Shown here: positions 53,879-62,223 of the stretch, piece by piece | How the letters are laid out: every line of letters starts with the position of its first letter | Position numbering within the stretch: position 1 is the first letter of the stretch | Origin: Palsa-883 sp963847615 | Lineage (GTDB): Bacteria; Pseudomonadota; Alphaproteobacteria; Acetobacterales; Acetobacteraceae | Assembly: GCA_963847615.1 (NCBI GenBank) | Contig: CAWKAN010000019.1 | Location: 310,001-374,000, forward strand | Reading direction: 5' to 3' | Length of the DNA: 64,000 nt | The notes under the pieces: generated by a model | What the model was told of the DNA's origin: nothing | Databases searched by the model: none | The model's input: the letters and a program-made list of their open reading frames with translations, nothing else | Position numbers and translations under genes: made by a program

Positions 53879-53956
53879 TTGTCGCAAGAGGGCTATACGG
53901 GATTGACCGGTATCTGTTGCGACTAGTTGTTGACAAGGGGATTTCTATGCGACAAG
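53879..53956. promoter_or_regulatory. TTGTCGCA half-sites between attL and integrase
   Basis: TTGTCGCAAG at 53879-53888 and its inverted form ATGCGACAAG at 53947-53956 flank the putative integrase promoter region (a TTGACA lies at 53930-53935). The same TTGTCGCA word makes up the four 20-bp repeats at 60.6-60.9 kb. Candidates for integrase arm sites or for operators of an element-encoded regulator. Confidence 0.4.
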
Positions 53957-53987
53957 ATGCCGGCCATCTGATGCAGGAGTTTGTGGC

Positions 53988-55168
53988 ATGGCCTCGGTTC
54001 GCAAGCGGTCCTGGCAGGCGGGTGGCGAGACGAAAACCGCCTGGGTAGCGGATTACTTCGACCAATCCGGCAAGCGGCACCTGAGGACCTTCAAGGCCAA
54101 GAAGGCCGCCGACGCCTGGCTGGTGACCACGCGGCACGAGGTGGTGCAGGGCGTGCACACGCCAGAGCGCGACAGCATCACGGTTGCTGAGGCCGGCGCG
54201 CTGTGGATCGAACGCGGCGAGCGGGAAGGGCTGGAACGGAGCACCCTGGACAAGTACCGCAACCACCTCGGCCTGCACATCAACCCGCTGATCGGCGCCG
54301 TGAAGCTCGCCCGGCTGTCCGCGCCGCTGGGCGAGAAGTTCCGGGACGACCTGCTAGGCAAGCTGTCGCGACCGATGGCCAAGAAGGTGCTGGGCAGCCT
54401 GAAATCTATCGTGACCGAGGCCCAGCGGCGGGGGCTGGTCGCGCAGAACGCCATTGCCGCCGTCAAGATCAAGACCAACGGGAGGAACGAGGGCCAGCTA
54501 CGCGCCGGCCGCGACATCCCCACCAAGGCCGAAGCCTCGGCAGTCCTGGGAGCCGCCGCCGGGCGCTGGCGCCCCCTACTGGTAACCGCGGTGTTCACCG
54601 GCATGAGGGCGAGCGAGCTGCGCGGCCTGACATGGGATGACGTGGATTTCGACCAGAAGGTGATCCACGTTCGGCAGCGCGCGGACCAATGGAACGCGAT
54701 CGGCTCGCCGAAGTCGGAGGCCGGGCACCGGGCAATCCCGATGTCGCCGCTGGTGGTGAATACGCTGCGCGAGTGGAAGCTGGCGTGTCCACGGGCCGGC
54801 AAAACGGGGACCAACCCGGCAAGCTGTGGCTGGTGTTCCCCAACGGCCAGGGCAAGCCCGAGTCCCACGCCAACATCATCAACCGGGGTTTTGATCCGAT
54901 TCAGGTCAAGGCCGGTGTTGCCGAGCCGCACCCGTCCAAGCCGGACGAAGCCGGCCAGCCGGTGCCGGTCGCGAAGTACGGCATGCACGCGCTGCGGCAT
55001 TTCTTCGCGTCGTGGGCGATCGAGCAGGGCTTCTCCCCAAAACGCCTGCAAGTCCTACTCGGCCATGCGTCAATTCAGATGACCTTCGACGTGTACGGCC
55101 ACCTGTTCCCCAGCCTCGAAGATGACCACGCCAAGTTCGCGGCCGGCGAACTGGCGGTGGTGAAGTGA
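53988..55168 (+). pseudogene. Tyrosine-recombinase integrase, frameshifted near 54800
   Basis: ATG at 53988 with CAGGAG 8 bases upstream. An arm-binding domain (KTAWVADYFDQSGKRHLRTF) and a core-binding SAM-like domain (TVAEAGALWIERGEREGLER) precede the catalytic domain, whose first Arg is in FTGMRASELRGLTWDDVDF. After TLREWKLACP the frame changes: KLWLVFPNGQGKPESHANII, HALRHFFASWAIEQGF (HxxR) and LGHASIQMTFDVYGHLFP (catalytic Tyr) are read in a second frame ending at 55168. Length is 3n+2. If the indel is real, the element cannot excise by itself. Orientation and position next to attL are typical. Confidence 0.88.
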
Positions 55169-55557
55169 GCGGCGCACAACAGGCCGATAAGCGGGAAACC
55201 GCGCGGCGTGTGCGGGCTGCCGCCGATGTGTTTCTGGCCGATGATCCTGATCGCTGGCCGGCGCTTCGCAACCACGGGCACCAGATCGACGCACACGCCC
55301 GCGCCGTCCTCGCGCGGCTGGCGTCCACCGGGCGCGCCAGCGACCGCCTTACCGCCGCGCAGGCGATCGTTGAGGCGGTTCCCGACGCAGGGTGGGCAGC
55401 GCTTTTTGCCGATTGCATCATCGCCGAGTGGAAGGCGCGTAGTCACAAGGCGTGGATCAGCGATGCGCGACACAGGATGCAACGAGCCGACGAAGCCGAA
55501 AAAAGCCTCCGCAGCCTGACGCGGCGACTCGGCTGGACTTCCACGCCCTATCGATGA
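55165..55557 (+). CDS. Hypothetical prophage protein
   Basis: 130 residues, GTG start overlapping the integrase stop (GTGA). Mostly helical with charged residues (RETARRVRAAADVFLADDPD, DEAEKSLRSLTRRLGW). No family recognised. The tight overlap with the integrase argues that it is translated. Confidence 0.6.
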   Translation: MSGAQQADKRETARRVRAAADVFLADDPDRWPALRNHGHQIDAHARAVLARLASTGRASDRLTAAQAIVEAVPDAGWAALFADCIIAEWKARSHKAWISDARHRMQRADEAEKSLRSLTRRLGWTSTPYR

Positions 55558-55585
55558 CTTAACCCCTGACCCGGTAGGCGCCGCG

Positions 55586-55915
55586 CTGGCGGAGTTGCGA
55601 AGCGAGCTCGACGGCAGACGCCGGCTGTCCGGAGACCATCTGCGTCTGTATTCCCGCAAGGTGACGCCCGAGGCGGCACGCGCCTTGGGGGCCGGATGGA
55701 TTCGCGACACGATGGAATGCATCGCCCGGCGGTATAACCGCGCGTCACCCGAGCCGCGCCATGTTGCTGCCATTGCCACCGCGACGCTGGCGCTTGGCGA
55801 CGTGTCCCCCGAGGCGGCGCGCAAGGCGCCGAATTTTCGGGACCGGTTCAATGCGCTGCGATTTGGCGCGTTCGGGGGGCAAGAATCTAATCGAACGCGC
55901 CGCACGGTTCGGTAA
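55586..55915 (+). CDS. Hypothetical protein, start uncertain
   Basis: About 105-110 residues reading LRSELDGRRRLSGDHLRLYS...VTPEAARALGAGW...DVSPEAARKAPNFRDRFNAL. The 5' end has only CTG (55586) and TTG (55595) as candidate starts, with no clear ribosome-binding site; the frame is open from 55520. It could be a truncated or frameshifted gene. Function unknown. Confidence 0.4.
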   Translation: MAELRSELDGRRRLSGDHLRLYSRKVTPEAARALGAGWIRDTMECIARRYNRASPEPRHVAAIATATLALGDVSPEAARKAPNFRDRFNALRFGAFGGQESNRTRRTVR

Positions 55916-55933
55916 ATCCGGTCTTATACGGCT

Positions 55934-55960
55934 GTCTGCCATTCAACCCGTGAGGCAGAC
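55934..55960 (+). promoter_or_regulatory. Inverted repeat abutting the Xis-like start codon
   Basis: GTCTGCC (55934-55940) pairs with GGCAGAC (55954-55960), the latter ending one base before the ATG and covering the GTGAGG region where a ribosome-binding site would lie. It could act as a translational block or as a DNA operator. Confidence 0.4.
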
Positions 55961-56209
55961 ATGACCACCGAACCGCTGGCGTCCACCGCCACTACCGCCG
56001 ACGATATCGCTGCCGACACCCTCACCGGGGCGGCGGAGATCGCCGCTTTCATTGGCAAACCCGTGCGGCGGGTCAACCACATGCTGAAGTCGCGGCAACT
56101 GCCGGCCTTCAAACTCGGAAAACTCTGGCACATGCGGCGAAGCGCATACCGCCGCATGGTCGAAACGCGCGAGGCTGCCGCCGTCAACGCGATGCAGACC
56201 GCCGCCTAA
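55961..56209 (+). CDS. Excisionase-like small helix-turn-helix protein
   Basis: 82 residues. Central LTGAAEIAAFIGKPVRRVNH and LKSRQLPAFKLGKLWHMRRS form the MerR/Xis-type winged helix: a helix-turn-helix followed by a wing that ends in the W.xRRS motif. Such proteins bend DNA at att sites or act as early regulators. Position three genes from the integrase fits a recombination directionality factor. Confidence 0.7.
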   Translation: MTTEPLASTATTADDIAADTLTGAAEIAAFIGKPVRRVNHMLKSRQLPAFKLGKLWHMRRSAYRRMVETREAAAVNAMQTAA

Positions 56210-56216
56210 AGCAAAA

Positions 56217-56237
56217 CCCCACGCGGCGGGCGTGGGG
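56217..56237. terminator. Stem-loop after the Xis-like gene
   Basis: CCCCACGC-GGCGG-GCGTGGGG, a perfect 8-bp stem 7 bp after the stop. The A-rich AAAGCAAAA lies on its left, so on the minus strand it is followed by TTTTGCTTT. It looks like an intrinsic terminator for leftward transcription, possibly shielding the early genes. Confidence 0.55.
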
Positions 56238-56326
56238 CTGCTCGGTAGGCTGACGATCGGCAGGACGCTGATCTAATACCCGAACCGAGCCGAACCCGCA
56301 AGCGCCGCGTCGATGAAGGACGCGAC

Positions 56327-56758
56327 ATGAAAGATCAGCCCTCCAGCACGCTGCGCCTGCCCGAACAGCACGCGGAGATCGCGCGCAGCCGCCTCGCACA
56401 GTCAGCAGCACCCGCATCACCGCCGGCACCCCGGCAGAGCAGCGACGGGCTGGTGACCACAGCGAAGACGATCAAGCTGACGATGGTCATCGACGGCGCC
56501 AGCCTGGCCGGCCTGGTGGTCCCGGACGGGACCGGACGGGTGGCGATCAGGATCGACGTGGCAGGCCGCACGCTGCGCGCGAGCGTGTCGGCAAAGACGA
56601 TCCGCAAGGCCATGGCGGCAATCGACGCCGCGGGCGGCCCGGCCGCCGTCGCGGCGGTGCTGAGCGGACGCCTAGAGGCGGACGACACCCTGGCCGACGC
56701 CGGCCTTGTCGTGCAGCCGCGATCGCCAAAGCCGCCTGCCCCCGAGGCGGCGCCGTGA
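56327..56758 (+). CDS. Hypothetical prophage protein
   Basis: 143 residues. A disordered N-terminus (PASPPAPRQSSDG) precedes a folded middle (KTIKLTMVIDGASLAGLVVP, TLRASVSAKTIRKAMAAIDA) and a Pro-rich tail. No family recognised; small cargo genes of this type commonly precede a ParB-like gene in rhizobial/Acetobacteraceae prophages. GTGA overlap with the next gene. Confidence 0.6.
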   Translation: MKDQPSSTLRLPEQHAEIARSRLAQSAAPASPPAPRQSSDGLVTTAKTIKLTMVIDGASLAGLVVPDGTGRVAIRIDVAGRTLRASVSAKTIRKAMAAIDAAGGPAAVAAVLSGRLEADDTLADAGLVVQPRSPKPPAPEAAP

Positions 56759-57409
56759 ACGGCCCCGGCGACAATCGACTGGCTGTCCTGGCCGCCGAGG
56801 TGCAGGCGGCTGATGGCCGCTTCCGGCGCAGTGCAGAACAGGCCGCCGCCGCCGCAATCGAAGCCGGGCAGAAGCTAATCGAGGCAAAGAGCCTTGTCGC
56901 GCATGGCGGCTGGCTGCCTTGGCTCCGCGATCGCGTGGCGATGAGCGAACGAACCGCGACGCGCTACATGCGTCTGGCCAGGAGCGGGATGGATATCCGC
57001 CACGTGGCCGATTTGGGCATCCGGGCGGCAAGCGAGGCCATAGGGCGCGCCCCTGCGCCGTACGAGCAGCACCCGATCGGCACCTGCTACCCTCCGATGA
57101 CCAAAGCCGAGTTCAGCGACCTGTGCGCGAGCATCGCCCACATGGGGCTATTGATGCCGATCACGCTGTTCGAGGGAAGGGTGTTGGACGGCTGGCAGCG
57201 TGAATTGGCCTGCCGAAAAACAGGCGTGCCGCCTCGGTATACGAATTTCGTTGGCGACTGGGATGGCGCGCTCGCTTTCACGATCTCGTACAACATCAGG
57301 CGCCAGCATCTCAATCAAGTCGCAGCGGGCAGCGGTTGCCGTGGCCTTGTCATCGCCGCCGCCGGATGAGGTGCGAGCCGCCACGACAGGCACAGCGACA
57401 GCGACATGA
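56755..57409 (+). pseudogene. DUF3102/ParB-like nuclease-domain protein with frameshift near 57321
   Basis: GTG start overlapping the upstream stop. Residues 25-75 are DUF3102-like (AGQKLIEAKSLVAHGGWLPW, ERTATRYMRLARSG). The rest is a ParB/sulfiredoxin-like domain (FSDLCASIAHMGLLMPITLF, then EGRVLDGWQRELACRKTGV). After YNIRRQHLNQ the frame as written diverges (VAAGSGCRGLVIAAAG). Dropping one G gives SQRAAVAVAL, the expected NxxRRHLxxSQRA continuation, ending at 57409. Length is 3n+1. Probably a DNA-binding or partition-like phage regulator. Confidence 0.7.
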
Positions 57410-57510
57410 GCGCCGCCGCCGCCTGCCGGACCTTTGAAACTTCCCGGCGGCGGGAAGTTTTGACCGAGATCACGATCGCCGATCGCGTGCTGACCGGGAG
57501 GCGGACATGA
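57406..57510 (+). CDS. Candidate 34-residue coupled small ORF
   Basis: ATG at 57406 overlaps the repaired stop of the ParB-like gene (ATGA), and its TGA overlaps the next ATG at 57507 (ATGA again): MSAAAACRTFETSRRREVLT, then EITIADRVLTGRRT. A perfect 10-bp inverted repeat lies inside it. Supported only by the two overlaps; it may instead be a leader or spacer. Confidence 0.3.
   Translation: MSAAAACRTFETSRRREVLTEITIADRVLTGRRT
57437..57460. promoter_or_regulatory. Perfect inverted repeat AAACTTCCCG / CGGGAAGTTT
   Basis: AAACTTCCCG-GCGG-CGGGAAGTTT: 10-bp arms with a 4-base spacer. It could be an operator for a phage repressor or an RNA hairpin affecting the downstream start at 57507. AT-containing arms are unusual against the surrounding composition. 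Confidence 0.5.
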
Positions 57511-57809
57511 CCGGCATCGTTATCGAAGAGTTCAAGGCGGTAACACGCAATTCCCTGCGCGGCTTTGCGCGTGCCCGGATGCCGAGCGGTGTCATTTTTC
57601 ACGATGTTGGAATCTACGAAAAGGACGGCGCGCGCTGGGCTTCGCCCCCGTCCAAGGCGATGATCGGCCGCGACGGCAAACAGATTGAGCGCAATGGCAA
57701 GCCTGCCTGGCAGCCTGTAGTTTCGTTTGCAACCAAGGAAGTGCGCGACAGGTTTTCCGCCGCCGTCATCGCCGCGATCGAGGCCGCGCACCCGGAGGCA
57801 TTCCAATGA
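57507..57809 (+). CDS. Conserved-type hypothetical phage protein
   Basis: 100 residues. VTRNSLRGFARARMPSGVIF, then HDVGIYEKDGARWASPPSKA and FATKEVRDRFSAAVIAAIEA. This arrangement (short beta sheet, WASPPSK, VRDRF..AVI.A) is familiar from small proteins placed before phage primase genes, but no function is established. It overlaps the next gene by 4 bp. Confidence 0.7.
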   Translation: MTGIVIEEFKAVTRNSLRGFARARMPSGVIFHDVGIYEKDGARWASPPSKAMIGRDGKQIERNGKPAWQPVVSFATKEVRDRFSAAVIAAIEAAHPEAFQ

Positions 57810-60613
57810 GCGCGGCCACGAAATTGCGCTCCGAGATCGATCTGATCAGCGCCACGTTCGGGAACTTCACCGATGAGGTGTGGGCCGATCGCCGCACCCT
57901 GACGTGGCCCGAGCTGGTCGCGCTGCTGACCGCGCACGCGCCGGGCCGAAAGGAAGGAAGCTGTATCGTTCCCGCCGTGTTCCGCGGGCAGAGGCGCCAG
58001 AAGGCCGACGCGGACCAGATCGACGCGGCATTTCTCGATTCTGACAGCGGCGCCACGCTGGCGGAGATCGCCGAGGCAGCGCGGCGCCACGGCTGGGCCG
58101 CGATCATCTCAAGCACGCACTCGCACCTGACGACTGCCACCAAGGCGAAGCTGTCCAACTGGCACAAGTTCATTGCCGACTGTCCGATCGGCGGCGCGAC
58201 CGCTTTCCTGATCGACAAGGGCATGCTGCCGCGCGTCGCGGCCGACGCGGTGATCGAGCGGGAGGATGGCGAATTCATCTACCTGCGCCACCAGCCCTGT
58301 CCGAAATTTCGCATCGTCCTGCCGCTGCGCCGCCCCTGGAAGGCTGCTGACCACCGCTCGCAGGACGTGGCCAATGCCGCCTGGAAAGAACGCATAAAGG
58401 CGCTGGCGGCAACCCTTGGCCTACAGCACGACCAGGCGTGTACCGATACATCCCGGCTGTTCTATCTGCCGCGGCGGCCGCACAACGGGCCGCCGGCCGA
58501 GACCGCCATCATCTCCGGCGCCCCCTGCGACATCTTCGCGCTGTCCGCGCCGGAGACGCCGCTGACAACTGCGGCGGCCAAGGCGAAGGCGGCCAGGACC
58601 GACCTGGACGCCGCCGAGCATATCGACACCGCCACCGGCGAAGTGATCGACCTCCGCCAATGGGCGCGGACCTATGGCGACAAGTTCCTGATCGCCGATG
58701 CACTCCGCGCGCGGCGGCCGAGCGCGCTGACCGGCCGCGTCGCCGATAGCGTCAAGGTCCACTGCCGCTGCCCGAACGAAGACGCACACACGGAACCGGG
58801 CGCCGATGGCGCGACGTTCGTCACCAACGCCGGCCACGCCAACAACAAGGGGTTCGTCTTCCATTGTCGTCACGCCCATTGCGACGGCAAGGACAGGCTG
58901 TTTTTCGTCAAGCAAATGCTGGCCGAGGGCTGGTTGTCCGCCGCCGACCTGACCGACCAACAGTTCCTGGTGCGGCCTGCCGAGGACGATGGCGACCAGC
59001 GGCACGGCAACGGCGCGAGCGACAAGCCGCCCAGTGGAAGGTCACCCGGCATATGGCCGTCGCCGCTGGACTTCTTCGCCGACCAGGATGGCGCGCCCCC
59101 CGAACTGCGGCCGGAGCATCTTCCCGCCGCGTTGTGCGGATTCGTGAAGGATGCCAGCGAGCGCATGGGCGTTGATCCGACCAGTGTCGCGATGGGGTGC
59201 CTTGTCGCCTGCGCAGCCGTCATAAGCGACGACTGGAGCATTCAACCAAAACGCCACGACCCGACATGGACCGAAAATCCGCGCCTCTGGGCAGCGATCG
59301 TGGGCGATCCGAGCATTCTGAAAACTCCCGTCATCGCCGTGTGCACAAGGCCAATCGATCACCTAGACGCCGAGGCGCGCAGCCGCCACCAACAGGACAT
59401 GCAGGACCACAAAGCCGCGCTGGCAGCGTGGAAAGCCGCAGAGCACAACGACGGCACGCCCGAACCGAAGGCCCCCAAGCTGGCGCGATACATGGTCGAA
59501 GGCGCCACCGTCGAAGCTATCTCGGAGGCGCTGCGCGACGATGCCGAGGCGCGGCAGTACGCACCCGCCGGCAAGGTGTTGTCCCGCCACGACGAGATGA
59601 GCGAGTTCTTCGGCAACCTGGATCGCTACAAAGCCGGCGGAAGGGGTAGCGGCGACCGCGGCGCCTATCTCCGGCTCTACAACGGCGGCCGATATACCAT
59701 CGACCGGATCGCCCGAGGCTCATTCGCCGTCCCCAACTGGTCCGCCTGCTTCCTCGGCGGAATCCAACCCGGCCCAATCCAGAAGATCGCCAAGGACACC
59801 AGCGACGACGGCCTGTTGCAGCGGTTCATTTATTGCGTTCCCGCTTGGCAGCAGCCCGGCCTCGATCGCGCGCCTGACATTACCGCTGCCAGGCGGTATG
59901 AGGCACTGCTCCCTCGGCTGGCGGGGATGCGCCCACCAAAATTGATCGGCGGTTCCAGCAGCAACGTCGTGGTGCTGCATGACCGGGCGCACCAATACCG
60001 AGAAGATATCGACGCGCTCGCCCGCGCGATGGCCGCGCTGCCGGATACCTCGCCGCGGTTGCGCGCCACGTTCGGCAAGTGGTCCGGCCTGTTCGCCCGG
60101 CTCTGTCTCACGTTCCATCTGATCGAAGTTGCCGACGCGGCTCCGGTAAGCGCCCAGGCCCCCTACGTGGACGTGGTATCGGAGGAGACTGCCCGCCGGG
60201 CCGCCGCCTTCATGCAGGACATCGTGCTGCCCCACCTGCTGCGCGCCGAAGCCATGATGTTCCGCTCGGTCCAGACCAGCCACGCACAATGGATCGCCGG
60301 GCATATCCTGGCGCACGGGCTTGAGCGCATCACCAGCCGAGACGTGGTGCGGGCCTACGGGGCGCTGCGCGCGCCCGAGGCAAGGGACGAACTGGCCGCC
60401 GTCATGGCCGGCCTGGTGACCATAGGCTGGCTGGAACCGGAGATCCCCGCGAACTCGGCAAAGCCCGTCTGGGCATGGCGCGTGAACCCCGCCGTCCATG
60501 TCGCATTCGCGGCCAGGGCAGCCCGGGAGCACGACCTACGCGAGAAAGCCAGAGAGGCCATCGCCGCGGATATCGAGGTGCTTCGCCGGAAGCGCCGGGA
60601 GACGCAGACGTGA
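57806..60613 (+). CDS. Phage replication protein: primase-like N-terminus with DUF3987 helicase-like domain
   Basis: 935 residues. Residues ~30-230 resemble a bifunctional primase-polymerase region, with acidic pair DQIDAAFLDSDSGATLAEIA, IISSTHSHLTTATKAKLSNW and QPCPKFRIVLPLRRPW. A CRCPNEDAHTEPG...FHCRHAHC zinc-ribbon-like segment follows at ~330-365. DUF3987 begins near residue 430, with degenerate Walker A AAIVGDPSILKTPV, SRHDEMSEFFGNLDRYKAGG and SACFLGGIQPGPIQKIAKD. It initiates element replication. The repeat cluster just downstream may be its target. Confidence 0.85.
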   Translation: MSAATKLRSEIDLISATFGNFTDEVWADRRTLTWPELVALLTAHAPGRKEGSCIVPAVFRGQRRQKADADQIDAAFLDSDSGATLAEIAEAARRHGWAAIISSTHSHLTTATKAKLSNWHKFIADCPIGGATAFLIDKGMLPRVAADAVIEREDGEFIYLRHQPCPKFRIVLPLRRPWKAADHRSQDVANAAWKERIKALAATLGLQHDQACTDTSRLFYLPRRPHNGPPAETAIISGAPCDIFALSAPETPLTTAAAKAKAARTDLDAAEHIDTATGEVIDLRQWARTYGDKFLIADALRARRPSALTGRVADSVKVHCRCPNEDAHTEPGADGATFVTNAGHANNKGFVFHCRHAHCDGKDRLFFVKQMLAEGWLSAADLTDQQFLVRPAEDDGDQRHGNGASDKPPSGRSPGIWPSPLDFFADQDGAPPELRPEHLPAALCGFVKDASERMGVDPTSVAMGCLVACAAVISDDWSIQPKRHDPTWTENPRLWAAIVGDPSILKTPVIAVCTRPIDHLDAEARSRHQQDMQDHKAALAAWKAAEHNDGTPEPKAPKLARYMVEGATVEAISEALRDDAEARQYAPAGKVLSRHDEMSEFFGNLDRYKAGGRGSGDRGAYLRLYNGGRYTIDRIARGSFAVPNWSACFLGGIQPGPIQKIAKDTSDDGLLQRFIYCVPAWQQPGLDRAPDITAARRYEALLPRLAGMRPPKLIGGSSSNVVVLHDRAHQYREDIDALARAMAALPDTSPRLRATFGKWSGLFARLCLTFHLIEVADAAPVSAQAPYVDVVSEETARRAAAFMQDIVLPHLLRAEAMMFRSVQTSHAQWIAGHILAHGLERITSRDVVRAYGALRAPEARDELAAVMAGLVTIGWLEPEIPANSAKPVWAWRVNPAVHVAFAARAAREHDLREKAREAIAADIEVLRRKRRETQT

Positions 60614-60619
60614 GATATT

Positions 60620-60939
60620 TTGTCGCAAATGTCGCAAGGGCCTTCGCCAAGATTTGGCCCGGCGCGGGCGCGACGTTCAATCGCGGCACGTCCCGCCCTC
60701 GGCAGGCGCCATACAGGCAGCGCGGTTTTCCGCCGTTTTTGCACCCCCTTGCGACACTTGCGACAATCCCCACCGCCGAGCAGGTGCGGCAACCCCGATT
60801 TGTCGCAAATGTCGCTTGCGCGGGCGCGGGTATAAAAATTGCCCTTGACCTCTCTTTCTTACGGAAATCCGGGTTATTGTGCCAAGTTCCTGCCCGGTTT
60901 TCTGTTTGCTCACGCGCGCGCAAGCGACAAATGCGACAA
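60620..60939. repeat. Four 20-bp iteron-like repeats in two inverted pairs
   Basis: TTGTCGCAAATGTCGCAAGG (60620-60639) is mirrored by CCTTGCGACACTTGCGACAA (60747-60766). TTGTCGCAAATGTCGCTTGC (60800-60819) is mirrored by GCAAGCGACAAATGCGACAA (60920-60939). Each 20-mer holds two direct 9-bp half-sites TGTCGCAAR. They lie in the 615-bp space between the replication gene and the next gene, where I find no convincing protein. Candidate replication origin or operator cluster. Confidence 0.8.
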
Positions 60940-61228
60940 GGCAGATTCCGGGGCGAAAGACACCTCGGATCGCTTGCAACACCCTCAGCAAACGGCGGCG
61001 GACCACGCTGGAAAAACCACGCCACAAACGCGCCGGCCGCCGGATCAATGCTTCCGCTGCCCGCCGAGGCATCCCGTTACCGCATCCCGCAAGTGACGCA
61101 GGGATATCTAGTCCCCTTGTCAGCCGGCAACAACTTGAGAATGCTGGTATATCTTCTCCATGTCGCAGGCATGTTGCAGACACCAGCGCGCAGCGCGTAT
61201 GGTGCGCCATCCCCGGAACAACGCCAGC

Positions 61229-61741
61229 ATGACGATGCCCCAAGCCGCCACGATGAAGCCCGACACCACGCCAAGCCTGCTTGACGCGCCACGCTGGCGC
61301 CAGCCAACGCGGACCCGCGAGGCAACTGCCGCCAAGCAGTTCCGGGCCGATCTGATCCGCCATGTTGGCGGCGCACCAAGCGTGCCCCAGGCGGCCTTGA
61401 TCGAGCGCATCGTCCAGCTTCAGTTGCACCTGGCCGTCATGGACCGGCGCTTCGCGGCGACGCACACCATGACCGAACATGACTCCAAAATGTATTTGGC
61501 CTGGGCGAACGCCACCGCCCGCATGCTCGCCCAGCTCGGCTTGAAAGGCGCCACCGCGCCGCGCGAGTCTCTCATGGACAAGCTGCGCCGCGCGGCCGCT
61601 AGCGCCCCCGAGCGGCCCGGCTGGACGCCGCCAGCCGCCCCGTCGCCGCAGCCGGTGCACATGGCAGGCCCGTCCCCCGAACCCGCCCAGCGGCCGCCCC
61701 TGGCCGCGCAATCGCCACCTTCGGAGGTCGCCGCCCCATGA
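61229..61741 (+). CDS. Hypothetical protein, possible small-terminase-type packaging protein
   Basis: 170 residues from the ATG at 61229. The helical core (QFRADLIRHVGGAPSVPQAA, LIERIVQLQLHLAVMDRRF) and disordered Pro-rich C-terminus (PAAPSPQPVHMAGPSPEPAQ) resemble phage proteins encoded before the large terminase. No HTH is obvious, so the terminase role is inferred from position. Overlaps the next gene by 4 bp. Confidence 0.5.
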   Translation: MTMPQAATMKPDTTPSLLDAPRWRQPTRTREATAAKQFRADLIRHVGGAPSVPQAALIERIVQLQLHLAVMDRRFAATHTMTEHDSKMYLAWANATARMLAQLGLKGATAPRESLMDKLRRAAASAPERPGWTPPAAPSPQPVHMAGPSPEPAQRPPLAAQSPPSEVAAP

Positions 61742-62223
61742 TGCGCCCAACCACCCCACTATTGCCCGGGTCGGATGATGAGTATCGCCACCACGAGTTG
61801 CTGATCTGTGCAATCCTCGCCTATGCTGCTGCTTACGCGGCGGAGACGGAAGCCATCGTCGAGGCCCATGGCGCCCCCGATGTGCGCTTGTCCTTCCTCT
61901 GCCCGCTACCCTCCCCCCGCTCCGGCGCAGAGGCTTGGCACGAGGTGGAATGGTTGACCCGGGACTTCCGCGAGACGCTGCACCCGGCTGCCGCTGTCCG
62001 GCTGTTTCACCGGCTGCGCGATGGCGAGCACGCGGCACACGAGGCTGCGAAAGAGCGCGCCGCCGCCAGACAAGGGGCGCGCGTCGCAGCGCATATGGCC
62101 GCGCTGGAAAACCTGCTCGGCCTGGGGATGCCGTATGTGCTGCACGATGCGCGCCGCGCAGCCGAGACCAAGGCCCGCGAAGCCGCAGCCGCCCGCGCAC
62201 ATGAGGCCATCCCCGCGCAATGA
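61738..62223 (+). CDS. Hypothetical prophage protein
   Basis: 161 residues. Largely helical: HELLICAILAYAAAYAAETE, WLTRDFRETLHPAAAVRLFH and an Ala/Arg-rich tail. No recognised family. It is coupled on both sides by ATGA overlaps, between the putative small-terminase position and the large terminase. Confidence 0.6.
   Translation: MMRPTTPLLPGSDDEYRHHELLICAILAYAAAYAAETEAIVEAHGAPDVRLSFLCPLPSPRSGAEAWHEVEWLTRDFRETLHPAAAVRLFHRLRDGEHAAHEAAKERAAARQGARVAAHMAALENLLGLGMPYVLHDARRAAETKAREAAAARAHEAIPAQ

Noticed and set aside
60620..60939. CRISPR array
   Set aside because: Only four sites, in alternating orientations, with unequal ~100-bp spacing and no cas genes; CRISPR repeats are direct and regularly spaced.
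60612..61284. Long reading frame through the TTGTCGCA repeat region (FVANVA... and HPLATLATIP...)
   Set aside because: Its composition is not protein-like, the apparent peptide repeats are explained by the DNA repeats, and the opposite strand and other frames are equally open because of high G+C.
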